Both the position numbers and the translations under genes were made by a program. Of a stretch of DNA of 64,000 bases, positions 1 to 7,811 are shown in pieces (the stretch's first letter is position 1; each line of letters begins with the position of its first letter). Below the pieces are notes generated by a model. The model was given only the letters and a program-made list of their open reading frames with translations, ran no database searches and was not told where the DNA came from. Where the stretch lies: contig NZ_JANHDH010000004.1 of NCBI RefSeq assembly GCF_026616195.1, positions 186,001-250,000 of the forward strand, written 5' to 3'. The DNA is from Haloarchaeobius amylolyticus. Lineage in GTDB: Archaea; Halobacteriota; Halobacteria; Halobacteriales; Natrialbaceae.

Positions 1-1559
1 AGTTGATTGATACTCGGGACTGTTTCACCACTCTCTTCGCGCTCTTTGACTTTTTCGAGCAGCCACGGATACCCCTGTTCGAACACCGATTCTGCTTCCT
101 TGATAAGCGCGAGGTACCGACCGAAGTCGATGGGGTCCTCTGGTTCGTCTTCTCGAAGGAGCTTCACCAGTTGACTCCGGAAGGGGTCACCGAAACTCGC
201 CTTCAACGCGCCTGCGTGCTCAAAGTCCTCTCGGAAGTGAGATTCGATTGGTCGGAGGGTTCGTCCACCATTCGCCGGGTCCCACCGATGACGTGCGAGA
301 TAGTCAGGTAGCGCGCTCAGAGCCTCTCGGGCTGCATTGTGCCATTCCTCCAGTGCCTCTGAGATTGGTTCTCCGTTGTCGTACGCACGGAACGCGTGCA
401 GTATCTCCTGTCCGCGAAGGGCCTTCTCAATCGCTGTCTTTCGGTCGTCGCGATTCGACGCGAAACGGACTCGGAAGGCGTCGTAACGACGCTCGTCGTC
501 GAGGTGGTAGTTCTCGCCGCCCGTCCATGCAGCACGCAGCATACTCGCGCTGTCGAAACTTGAGACGTGGTTCTCACCGATATCATCGAAGGCGTCCGTC
601 TTCGCGAACCCAAAGACGTGTGTATCGATGCGTGTCTCGTGAGCCTCTTGGTAGTCCTCGACGACCGTGCCGACCTCATCAACGATGTTGCGGACTGCTT
701 TCGTGCTACTTCCCGCGACGCCACCGATACCGACATAATCGTAGCCCATACCGAGCACATGGCGCATTGCTTTGGCGTAGGAGGATGGGTCCCAGCCCTG
801 AATGGCGACCATCAGTCTGAACGAGTAATCACCCTCACGATACAGGTCCGCCATCTCCGCTGCATTGTCGAGGGTTAGATCGTATCGGAACTGCATATCA
901 TCGTCCCGGTAAACTGCACGCGGATCATCAGCAAGTCTCTCGATGACAGACGTGACATCGCCCTCAAAGTCAGAGCTGGTGAATGGCTCGATCTCCTCGC
1001 TGGTGCCCACGATGCTCGGTTCGTATTCGGCGACGTACGATGGCCAAGTTTCGGGCCAGGAGTCGACCATCACGTTCACTGCTTCAGTAAGCTTATCTGG
1101 GAGGTCACTCTTCGAGAAGCCTCCAGAGAACGCGCGTTTGTCCAGATAAAGCCTGCTAGCGTGGCCGGACCCGAGGACCAGATGGTCGATAGTGACACCG
1201 ACCGTGACATCCATTTCCTCGTAAAACTCCAGCATCCCCTCGTTGCCGTACGGGGGGAAGGGGAGTGATTTGTACCCCCAAGCACCGCAGTCGCTGATCG
1301 TTGGGAGCCACTCGGGGACGTGAAGACCCGAATCCTCACCATAGACACCATGTGAGGTCAACTTGTCGTACTTCCTCTGTGTCTCTTCTACCTGCTCTCG
1401 AGAGATGAGTACACCATCGATAGGAGTCGTTTCGTAATCAAAGAGGTCCCAGATGTACTGCAACTCCCGCTCTTCCTTTGACAGCCGCGAATGTTCGTCG
1501 TGGACGAAGTCGTAGTCCGCATCGACGTTGTCGTCCCACTCCGGTACATAGAACCGCAC
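1..1559 (-). CDS. dpdA: DpdA-like DNA 7-deazaguanine transglycosylase (partial)
   Basis: Open leftward frame from a GTG at 1559 to the window edge, 519 residues visible, 3' end missing. It has the look of the tRNA-guanine transglycosylase superfamily in its DNA-acting DpdA branch: opening RFYVPEWDD, TISDCGAWGYKSLPFPPY near residue 86 (first catalytic Asp region), VGVTIDHLVLG near 125, YVGIGGVAGSST near 270 and HVFGFAKTDAF near 313. DpdA enzymes exchange guanine in DNA for a 7-deazaguanine such as preQ0. No zinc-binding Cys cluster is evident in the visible part. The family assignment is from remembered motifs; DNA rather than tRNA as substrate is inferred from the DpdA-like N-terminus and the neighbouring nuclease and helicases. 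A TATA-like CAAATAAAG (read in reverse) at 1588-1596 suits a nearly leaderless transcript. Confidence 0.72.
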   Translation of the reverse strand, partial: MRFYVPEWDDNVDADYDFVHDEHSRLSKEERELQYIWDLFDYETTPIDGVLISREQVEETQRKYDKLTSHGVYGEDSGLHVPEWLPTISDCGAWGYKSLPFPPYGNEGMLEFYEEMDVTVGVTIDHLVLGSGHASRLYLDKRAFSGGFSKSDLPDKLTEAVNVMVDSWPETWPSYVAEYEPSIVGTSEEIEPFTSSDFEGDVTSVIERLADDPRAVYRDDDMQFRYDLTLDNAAEMADLYREGDYSFRLMVAIQGWDPSSYAKAMRHVLGMGYDYVGIGGVAGSSTKAVRNIVDEVGTVVEDYQEAHETRIDTHVFGFAKTDAFDDIGENHVSSFDSASMLRAAWTGGENYHLDDERRYDAFRVRFASNRDDRKTAIEKALRGQEILHAFRAYDNGEPISEALEEWHNAAREALSALPDYLARHRWDPANGGRTLRPIESHFREDFEHAGALKASFGDPFRSQLVKLLREDEPEDPIDFGRYLALIKEAESVFEQGYPWLLEKVKEREESGETVPSINQ

Positions 1560-1587
1560 AGTTACTACTCCCTAAAACAGTGAGTCT

Positions 1588-1715
1588 CAAATAAAGAGGT
1601 GTTGAATTCCCCCGACTGGACGAGGGACATTGCTGCTCCTGAATGCCCAATCTTAAATCCATTGTCGATAGACACGAGACGATTGACGTGATTGGCAGAA
1701 AGAATTTCTATATGC
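1588..1715. promoter_or_regulatory. Divergent promoter region between dpdA-like and nuclease genes
   Basis: The 190 bp between the two divergent genes contain two TATA-like boxes: reverse-strand CTTTATTTG at 1588-1596, about 30 bp upstream of the GTG at 1559, and forward TTTCTATATGC at 1705-1715, about 38 bp upstream of the ATG at 1753. The arrangement would let one regulator act on both genes; no clear operator was recognised. Confidence 0.45.
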
Positions 1716-1752
1716 TCTTTATGCGGTGAATGCGTCGGGTGATGTGTATAAG

Positions 1753-2931
1753 ATGTCTCAGGTTAGCGAGCTAGAAATATTCAAGCAGGTTACTTCCTAC
1801 CTTAGTGAGGAGTCATATACCTTCTTTGTACACATCCCAGAAGCCCACACGGACCACTACAAGAGTATTTTACAGCGTTACGACCGCCACAACATCACTA
1901 TCGATGGACTCTATCCTGACATTCTCGGCCGTACCCCAGCAGGACACGTGTTCGCCGTGGAGGTGAAGGGGTCGAGGGACATTGAGAAGGGAATCAAACA
2001 AGCAAAGCGATACGAAGACGGTGCTCACTACAATTACTTGGCAGCCCCGGCTAAATCACTAGAAAGGGTCGAAGAATCCATGGCGGAAATTGGAACGATC
2101 CGTGTTAAGCAGGCTATGACACCGATCCTCCGGGACCCACCAAGTGTTCAAATCAAGAACTCGCTTCTCGATGTCGAAACCCGTCTCAAGGCATTTCTCC
2201 AGGGAACGGTTCGGAACGGGTCCATCTCCAGTATGCAACTCTCACAACCGCTCAACTACATTTCCCCACTCCTCGTAGTAAGTAAATTTAGCGTCACAGA
2301 CAAAGAGGAAATTTGCGACATTATCGCAACGAAATTCGGTTTCGACGAAGGCGCTGCAGCAATAGACGGAGCGGTGGAACTCAGCCTATTGAATCAGACA
2401 GATCTCACGCTATCAGACCGTGGCCAGGTTGCCATCGACTTCTTTCGTGGACACGGTGTTCAGTCTCTGAGTGACTTAGACAGGATCAAAGGCGGTATCC
2501 CACAGAGAGGTTCCCTGTTCGAGGAGAATTCAACTATCGGGACATTCCTCCAAGATGTATTTCGTCGCCATCCAGACTTCGAACTTCTGTATCAGGCTAT
2601 CCAATCATTCAACCGGCAGTCTGTCACGGTCCCCGATGTTATTGAACGGCTGGTCACCCAGTATCCGAACGTCTTTCTGAGCCTCTTCTGTCTCCCGGAG
2701 CAACGGTCTACGGCAGTCGAATATCTTGAGGTAGGAGACGAGAGCGAGATCTACCAGAATGAATCAGTCTGGAAGGAGTTGATCAGGCAAAACATCATCC
2801 AGAACTTTACACTCCAGCTCAAGCACCTCGGAGTGATTATGCCCAGGACAAAAGTGCATTCGTCCACCCTGAGTTCATTCGACCCGACCAGCTATCCCTG
2901 GTACTTACGACACGATCACGGGTTCTGGTAG
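1753..2931 (+). CDS. PD-(D/E)XK-type nuclease-like protein
   Basis: A 392-residue protein. Near residues 43-62 it has GLYPDILG, a short gap, then FAVEVKGS, which fits the D...(D/E)xK core of PD-(D/E)XK nucleases and Holliday-junction-resolvase-like folds. The rest is mostly helical with no motif recognised; it ends in a basic and aromatic tail (WYLRHDHGFW). The ATG at 1753 is preferred over an in-frame GTG at 1726, because it sits about 38 bp from a TATA-like box and the frame upstream looks non-coding. It diverges from the DpdA-like gene. A nuclease next to a DNA-modifying enzyme suggests a modification/restriction pair, which is inference. Codon use is less GC-biased than in most of the window, consistent with transfer. 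Confidence 0.6.
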   Translation: MSQVSELEIFKQVTSYLSEESYTFFVHIPEAHTDHYKSILQRYDRHNITIDGLYPDILGRTPAGHVFAVEVKGSRDIEKGIKQAKRYEDGAHYNYLAAPAKSLERVEESMAEIGTIRVKQAMTPILRDPPSVQIKNSLLDVETRLKAFLQGTVRNGSISSMQLSQPLNYISPLLVVSKFSVTDKEEICDIIATKFGFDEGAAAIDGAVELSLLNQTDLTLSDRGQVAIDFFRGHGVQSLSDLDRIKGGIPQRGSLFEENSTIGTFLQDVFRRHPDFELLYQAIQSFNRQSVTVPDVIERLVTQYPNVFLSLFCLPEQRSTAVEYLEVGDESEIYQNESVWKELIRQNIIQNFTLQLKHLGVIMPRTKVHSSTLSSFDPTSYPWYLRHDHGFW

Positions 2932-2978
2932 GGCCAGCCTGGAATTAACTCGAATCTGGTCCTAAGAGACCTCTACCA

Positions 2979-3020
2979 CCAGATTTTGAGAGATAAGCGA
3001 TCTCAAAACCCAAAATCTGG
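2979..3020 (+). terminator. Strong hairpin downstream of the nuclease gene
   Basis: CCAGATTTTGAGA at 2979-2991 pairs with TCTCAAAA and AAAATCTGG at 3001-3020. It lies about 50 bp past the stop of the nuclease gene. It has no following T-run, so its role as a terminator or RNA stabiliser is a guess. Confidence 0.4.
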
Positions 3021-3087
3021 ATCCCAACCAGCTTCTGGTCGCGGGTCGCCGCTGTCTGGCGGTTTTACAAATCGAGGTGAGCGCCGC

Positions 3088-3225
3088 ATGAGCGAGCGGT
3101 GCGCAACCCACGGTATCTCCAAGGAGACGGTCTATACCCACGAGATACCGGCTCAGGACTGCCCGCGATGCGAGGCTGAGCGTAATCGCGCACGGACCGA
3201 CAGAGGTGACGGGCCGTGCCAGTGA
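3088..3225 (+). CDS. Small putative zinc-binding protein
   Basis: A 45-residue frame starting MSERCATHG, with CATH near residue 5 and DCPRC near 33, so two Cys/His pairs could bind one zinc ion. A longer frame opens at 2986, but its N-terminal part is low-complexity and overlaps the hairpin, so the ATG at 3088 (after GAGGTGAG) is preferred. The family is not recognised. It may be the residue of a longer gene, since the following 390 bp show decayed-looking sequence. Confidence 0.35.
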   Translation: MSERCATHGISKETVYTHEIPAQDCPRCEAERNRARTDRGDGPCQ

Positions 3226-3615
3226 TGCTCGACTTCGAGAGCGAGCGCGAAGACGCGACGACCAGCTCCAAAAGGACGTACTGACTGAATTAGGGGGCCT
3301 AACCTCGTTCGCGGAGATCGCTTGTTCAGCTGGACTTCCAAGAAGTCGAAGGGATTCTCAAACAGGACCTGCACCGAGAATTCGTCACCAACGGTTCGCA
3401 GATAAGCACCCCTACGGCTCAGTACACAGAAATAACTCCAACAACAAGGCCTGGCCGATACGGAGTTTGGGTGCCAGTACAACGAGTTATCGTGCAATAC
3501 CACACTCAACAAGAAATTTGAGAACGCGTTTTACCGGTTTCTCACACTTTTCGACAATCTATCACCTGTTTGGGTATCAACCCAGGTTAGGGTCGACTCA
3601 GACAACTCCTCGATC
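3226..3615. other. Gap without a supported gene
   Basis: Frames here are short and change every 100-200 bp. One stretch near 3278-3360 resembles helix-turn-helix-like coding sequence, but it is not continuous. It is probably decayed sequence separating the nuclease gene from the tail-to-tail gene train that ends at 3616. Confidence 0.4.
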
Positions 3616-4092
3616 TTAATCCTTCTGTTCAACGCCCATCATCTGGTCATCGAACGCCTTCACGATGTCTCCGAGAGTTCCCTGATATTCTTCCGTGTCG
3701 TGATTCTTGATGTAGTTCACGATCGCATCAGTTGGGCCCCCAGCCACGTGGCCAAATTCCTCCTCAGCCACTTCCAGACCACCCGCTGCATACTGTGCAA
3801 GTTTTTCTGCCTGTACGTCGACATCAACAAGTGCAGCCGGATCGCCGGTATCTTGGAAGGCAATCGAGGCCGTGATGATGCGGTACAGGTCGTTCGCGAA
3901 GAAGTTCTCGACGCCGATTTGGCCCTTCGTGCCGTCCGCGTCACTTCCCTGGTAATCCTCACGCTCAACTCGCCCTTCGCGATACCCCAACACTGCTAGA
4001 AATACGAGGAAATCGTACGAGTGCTCGAATACATCGTACTCATCGACGACTTTCGTATACAGGTCTGACTTCCGGTATGAGATGAAGTTCAT
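3616..4092 (-). CDS. Dnd-associated-like 158-residue protein
   Basis: Acidic 158-residue protein whose ATG overlaps the stop of the upstream ATPase gene by 4 bp, so the two are translationally coupled. The N-terminal half (SYDFLVFLAVLGYREGR near residues 25-41, then NDLYRIITASIAFQDTGDP near 68-86) resembles, from memory, the small Dnd system-associated protein 4 type found with phosphorothioation gene clusters. No catalytic motif or membrane segment is seen. Coupling to a DndD-like ATPase suggests it is a subunit or adaptor of that ATPase. The family call is tentative; the coding status is secure from length, composition and overlap. Confidence 0.6.
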   Translation of the reverse strand: MNFISYRKSDLYTKVVDEYDVFEHSYDFLVFLAVLGYREGRVEREDYQGSDADGTKGQIGVENFFANDLYRIITASIAFQDTGDPAALVDVDVQAEKLAQYAAGGLEVAEEEFGHVAGGPTDAIVNYIKNHDTEEYQGTLGDIVKAFDDQMMGVEQKD

Positions 4093-6125
4093 GAACGGGT
4101 ACCTCCTGCAGTGACACGCTCCGAACGAATCCGCGTCTGCGGGTATTCTCCGGTGCCGTTCCCTTCGTCGAAGTCCAACCAGTATTGTTGACCCACTCTC
4201 GTCTTCATCTCATCTTCGACAGGCCCCTCCCATTGGGAGTCTGTCGCGAAAACGACGACCTGATTGGCCAGCTTCGGGATAACCCGACTCACCTGACGGC
4301 GGTGCGATTTGTCGAGTGCACCGAACGGTGAATCCATGACTAGGGGGTAAATACCACCGGTGAAATACTCAGAGTCGGCATCAGACTCGTAGCGCTGGCG
4401 AGCAATGTCCACGAGACTCCCGACGAAAGCAAGGCTCGCAATTTGGCGTTCGCCGGTAGACTTGTCGACCTCAATGCGTTCCCCACCGACATCTTGCCAT
4501 ATCTTCAGTTTGAAATCTTCGGTGACTTCCGCCGTCATGTCCTTGCTAGCTATCGACCCAAAGGTTTCATTTATTTTTGAGTTCGAGAGTTCTCGGACTT
4601 TGTTCTTCAGGCCGGCGAACGCCTCATCCAGTTCGTCGCTGACCAATTCAGCCGCTCGTTGCCGTCGCTTCGCAATAAGCGCCTCTTCCTGTTCGTCACG
4701 CTGTGCGTCAATCCTTTCTTCCAATTCTGCGATGGCTTCCTCTTTTTGTTCAATCCGTTCTTCAACCCGTCCAAGTTCATTCGCCAACTGATCCCGTTCC
4801 TGTTGTTTCGATTCGCGCATTTTCTCCAGGTCTTTAATGGACTCGCCGGATTCTGTCGTTTGGTCCATGTCCTGAAGCTCCGAACTCACTTCGTCTATGA
4901 GTTCTTCCTTCTCGATAATTTCATCATGAAGTTCCTTCCGTTCTGCGATGAAGTCGTCTACGTTTTCGAAGAACTCTGACTCTAACTCTTCGATTTGGTT
5001 GAGGTGGCCAATGATCCGAATAGCGCTTTGCTCGACACCGTCAGCGACTCCCTCACCCTTCATCGATTCAATTTGACGGCGATGTTTCGTCCCCGATTCC
5101 AGAGACCGTCCACAGATGCACTGCTCGGCTTCCAGTAGTGAATCGATGTAAGAGTTGCTCAGATCGGAGGGTATCACTCCATCCTTCCGCATCTCGTCAA
5201 GTTGCTCAGCTGTATCCTCCAACAACGGCATGGCTAGCGGAACGAACCCCTTACCATCAACTTCGTTTCGAATGGCCTCGTTGATGTCCTCAACTTGCTC
5301 CTTCAATGCCTGCCGCTGGGTCTCATATTCCTCCCGTCGTTCCTGTAATGCGGCACTCTCGTCAAGACGTTCGAGCTTCTGGTCAATGTCCCGAATCTCG
5401 GTCTTGATTCGTTCCCTCGCCCGCTTCTTATCCTTGTGTTCTCGTTCGAGTGCTTCTAATTCCCCCTCAAGCTTCCGTTTCTTTTCAATTAGTCCCGCGA
5501 GTTCGTCGCTGGCGTACTCTTCGACTTCGTCCTCGAAGCGACCACTGACTGTGTCCAAGTGTCGTGTCGCTCGTTCGAGGATGGTGAGCCCCATGATATT
5601 CTGGATGGATTCCTGGATGCGGTCCTGGTTGTCAATACCAGCAAGCTCTTCGATATCTTCACCATCAAAGAAAAAGAGGCTACTCAGCCGTTCTGGAATA
5701 ATCTGATCGAGGGTATTTCTTGGATTTCCACGTTCATTCCACGTCTCGCCGTCTTTCGACTTGACCGTCAGGTCCATGTCGACCATCTCCCCGTCGAAGT
5801 CGGTAGCTGACTGCTTTTCGTAGACGGCTTGACGTTCCGCAACATAGGACACGTTGTCATGCTCGAACTCAAGAACCACAGACACGGTTAGTCGGTCCCC
5901 AACTCCTGCCTCGGCTATCGCGCCTTCTGTCACGAGCCTGTCTGGGCGAGTGTCGAAATCGACATCGTTGTAGAAGAGCCATGTAAACGCGTTCAAGAGC
6001 GTCGTCTTACCGGCACCGTTCGAGCCATGAATCACAGTTACACCCTCGTTGGCTTCCCGAGCGAACTCGATAGACTCGTCACGAAACTGCCGGAAATTCT
6101 CGAGCGAAAGCCGATGGAGTTCCAT
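4089..6125 (-). CDS. DndD/Rad50-like SMC-type ATPase
   Basis: A 678-residue SMC-like ATPase. It opens LHRLSLENFRQFRDESIEF, followed by Walker A GSNGAGKTT (residues 34-42). A long charged coiled coil fills roughly 200-285 and 375-530, broken by CICGR near 336, a zinc-hook-like apex. Signature-like STGERQIASLAFVGS is followed by Walker B LVMDSPFGALD near 595. Length and layout match DndD, the ATPase of DNA phosphorothioation, and related defence ATPases; RecF/Rad50-type repair ATPases are the alternative. It overlaps the 59-residue gene before it (ATGA) and the 158-residue gene after it, forming a tight three-gene unit. DndC and DndA partners are not in the window, so phosphorothioation itself is not shown. 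Confidence 0.75.
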   Translation of the reverse strand: MELHRLSLENFRQFRDESIEFAREANEGVTVIHGSNGAGKTTLLNAFTWLFYNDVDFDTRPDRLVTEGAIAEAGVGDRLTVSVVLEFEHDNVSYVAERQAVYEKQSATDFDGEMVDMDLTVKSKDGETWNERGNPRNTLDQIIPERLSSLFFFDGEDIEELAGIDNQDRIQESIQNIMGLTILERATRHLDTVSGRFEDEVEEYASDELAGLIEKKRKLEGELEALEREHKDKKRARERIKTEIRDIDQKLERLDESAALQERREEYETQRQALKEQVEDINEAIRNEVDGKGFVPLAMPLLEDTAEQLDEMRKDGVIPSDLSNSYIDSLLEAEQCICGRSLESGTKHRRQIESMKGEGVADGVEQSAIRIIGHLNQIEELESEFFENVDDFIAERKELHDEIIEKEELIDEVSSELQDMDQTTESGESIKDLEKMRESKQQERDQLANELGRVEERIEQKEEAIAELEERIDAQRDEQEEALIAKRRQRAAELVSDELDEAFAGLKNKVRELSNSKINETFGSIASKDMTAEVTEDFKLKIWQDVGGERIEVDKSTGERQIASLAFVGSLVDIARQRYESDADSEYFTGGIYPLVMDSPFGALDKSHRRQVSRVIPKLANQVVVFATDSQWEGPVEDEMKTRVGQQYWLDFDEGNGTGEYPQTRIRSERVTAGGTRS

Positions 6126-6304
6126 CAGTTCACCTCCTCTCGGAGTATTTGCTCGATTTCGTTGTTGATTCCTCGTGGGGTTTCGAGGTTCAACTTCTCC
6201 TTCTCTGCTTGCAACACTCGTTCACGAATCCGCCGGAGTGTGTCTTCGTCAAATTCTAACTCCACGTTCCCTATTGGTGTATGATCTGCCCGCTCGTCGC
6301 TCAT
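6125..6304 (-). CDS. Small 59-residue protein coupled to the DndD-like ATPase
   Basis: ATG at 6304, TGA at 6125-6127 overlapping the ATPase start. The protein has a short beta-like stretch (VELEFDEDTLRRIRERV, residues 14-30) followed by helical, charged sequence ending in NNEIEQILREEVN. This looks like a ribbon-helix-helix or small dimeric adaptor, comparable in position to DndE-type small partners. It is too short for function to be read, but the ATGA overlap and the TATA box 25-33 bp upstream make it a convincing gene and the first one of its unit. Confidence 0.6.
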   Translation of the reverse strand: MSDERADHTPIGNVELEFDEDTLRRIRERVLQAEKEKLNLETPRGINNEIEQILREEVN

Positions 6305-6328
6305 TATCTCAAATCACGTCACTTGGGC

Positions 6329-6337
6329 CTTATATCT
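6329..6337 (-). promoter_or_regulatory. Internal TATA box for the ATPase unit
   Basis: Reverse-strand GATATAAGG, 25-33 bp upstream of the ATG at 6304, in the only sizeable gap (6305-6394) of the leftward gene train. It suggests that the 59-residue, ATPase and 158-residue genes can be transcribed separately from the helicases, as a nearly leaderless message. Confidence 0.5.
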
Positions 6338-6394
6338 TCATTGGCTGGGCACTACGTGGATGGCACATATTTCCGTGACGGGGGAGCCGACCTT

Positions 6395-7807
6395 TCACGT
6401 GGCGAGAAGGTCGTATCGACGCCGGACCTCCTGAAGCGACCGACTCGTTGTTGGAACACCGTCGATGTCTGCGTCGGGGTGGTTGCGGGCCGAGTCAGCG
6501 AATGTCGAAACCCGTCCCAGTTCCTTCCGGATAAGTGTACGTTCGGCGTTATACCTGTCGTCTGATAGGACCTCTGGATGGCGTGTCGTATCCGGGATGG
6601 TGATGAAGTCGTGGATGACTGCGTACGGCTTGTCTTCGTGCTTTCGGAGGATGCGTCCACGGCGCTGGACGTACTGGCGAGGATTCGATGTACTTGAGAG
6701 CAAGTATGCTGTCCGGGTCGCTGGGACATCAACCCCCTCGTCGAGGCACCGTATGGAGGTTAGTACATCGATGTCACCTGATTCGAAGGCCGCAAGCAAT
6801 TGCTCGCGTTTCGATTGCTTTTCCCTGGCTGTGAACCGTTCGACGCACAGGCCGCAGTCCGACCGTAGGCGTTCAGTTGTAGCGTCCACGTGTCGCGTTC
6901 CGTCGTCCTCAACCCCTGTGGACCCGTCGCTACAGTAGACGAGCGAGTGCCGAGGGTCGTTCTCCTCCTCGAATAGGTCTACGAGCAACTCAAGTTTCTC
7001 GCGGGCGGTCCCGATAAGTCGAGCTCGTTTGAACAGCACGGTCTGGAGTGATTGATTGTCACTAAGGTCGAGATCTCCCTCATTCCCTTGTCGAGCGATG
7101 AGCCGCCCGATTTTCTCCGTCAATTCCATGTAGACAGTCATCTCGTCCTCCTCTAGTTCGACGATATGGGGGACGTAGTAGTACTCACACAGTGCACCGG
7201 ATTCGATTGCTTTCCCGAGCCCGTAGTCGAAGACGGTGCCGCCGAAGTACTCCTCTAACGCCTCCGTTCCTTCGTCGTCGTACCAGCGTTCGGGCGTTGC
7301 AGACAGTCCGAGTCGGAGCGAGAACTCCTCCATAAGAGCGTTCTGTGTGTAGGCCGCGCCGAGATGGTGGACTTCGTCCGCGATTAGCATCATCCCCCCA
7401 GTGGCCCGTCGAAGCGTTTTTCTTGCCGCTGGCTTCGAGAGCGTCCGGTGCGTTGTGACCACAACGGAGAGCTCACGGACACCGTTGTTGAACTCGAGGA
7501 GTTCCCGCTCTAACCGTGGTTGCCAGTTCTTTCGGGATTGGTACGCCAGAATCGGTGTTGCACCGAAGTTGCGCAGATCGGCAGCCCACTGATTGACCAG
7601 ATGCTGGTACGGAACGGCCACGACGAGAACGAACTTCCCATCGACGTGGCGAGCGACGTTCGAGGCCGCAAGTAACGCAGTCACCGTCTTCCCGGTGCCG
7701 GTCGCCATGTGAAGAATACCCCGTCCATTAGCTCCAAGCCATTTCTTGATGGCTCGCTGTTGATACGGCCGTGTCTCGACCCATTCGGGGGGAGATAGGT
7801 GACTCAT
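6395..7807 (-). CDS. SF2 DEAD/DEAH-type helicase (XPB/restriction-type)
   Basis: A 470-residue superfamily-2 helicase. Walker A ATGTGKT ends at residue 41, DEVH lies at 144-147, GLSATPER follows, then SIRCLDEGVDVP and motif VI QRRGRILR near 381. The compact form resembles the helicases annotated as restriction enzymes of DNA phosphorothioation systems, as well as XPB-like translocases. The ATG at 7807 (MSHLSPPEW) is chosen over an upstream in-frame start inside the previous gene, because it lies 4 bp after that gene's stop. It probably moves on or unwinds DNA in the island's effector complex; no nuclease domain is seen. Confidence 0.8.
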   Translation of the reverse strand: MSHLSPPEWVETRPYQQRAIKKWLGANGRGILHMATGTGKTVTALLAASNVARHVDGKFVLVVAVPYQHLVNQWAADLRNFGATPILAYQSRKNWQPRLERELLEFNNGVRELSVVVTTHRTLSKPAARKTLRRATGGMMLIADEVHHLGAAYTQNALMEEFSLRLGLSATPERWYDDEGTEALEEYFGGTVFDYGLGKAIESGALCEYYYVPHIVELEEDEMTVYMELTEKIGRLIARQGNEGDLDLSDNQSLQTVLFKRARLIGTAREKLELLVDLFEEENDPRHSLVYCSDGSTGVEDDGTRHVDATTERLRSDCGLCVERFTAREKQSKREQLLAAFESGDIDVLTSIRCLDEGVDVPATRTAYLLSSTSNPRQYVQRRGRILRKHEDKPYAVIHDFITIPDTTRHPEVLSDDRYNAERTLIRKELGRVSTFADSARNHPDADIDGVPTTSRSLQEVRRRYDLLAT

Positions 7808-7811
7808 ATTG

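Noticed and set aside
2986-3225. 79-residue start for the small zinc protein
   Set aside because: The first 34 residues overlap the strong hairpin at 2979-3020 and are low-complexity, so the ATG at 3088 was used.
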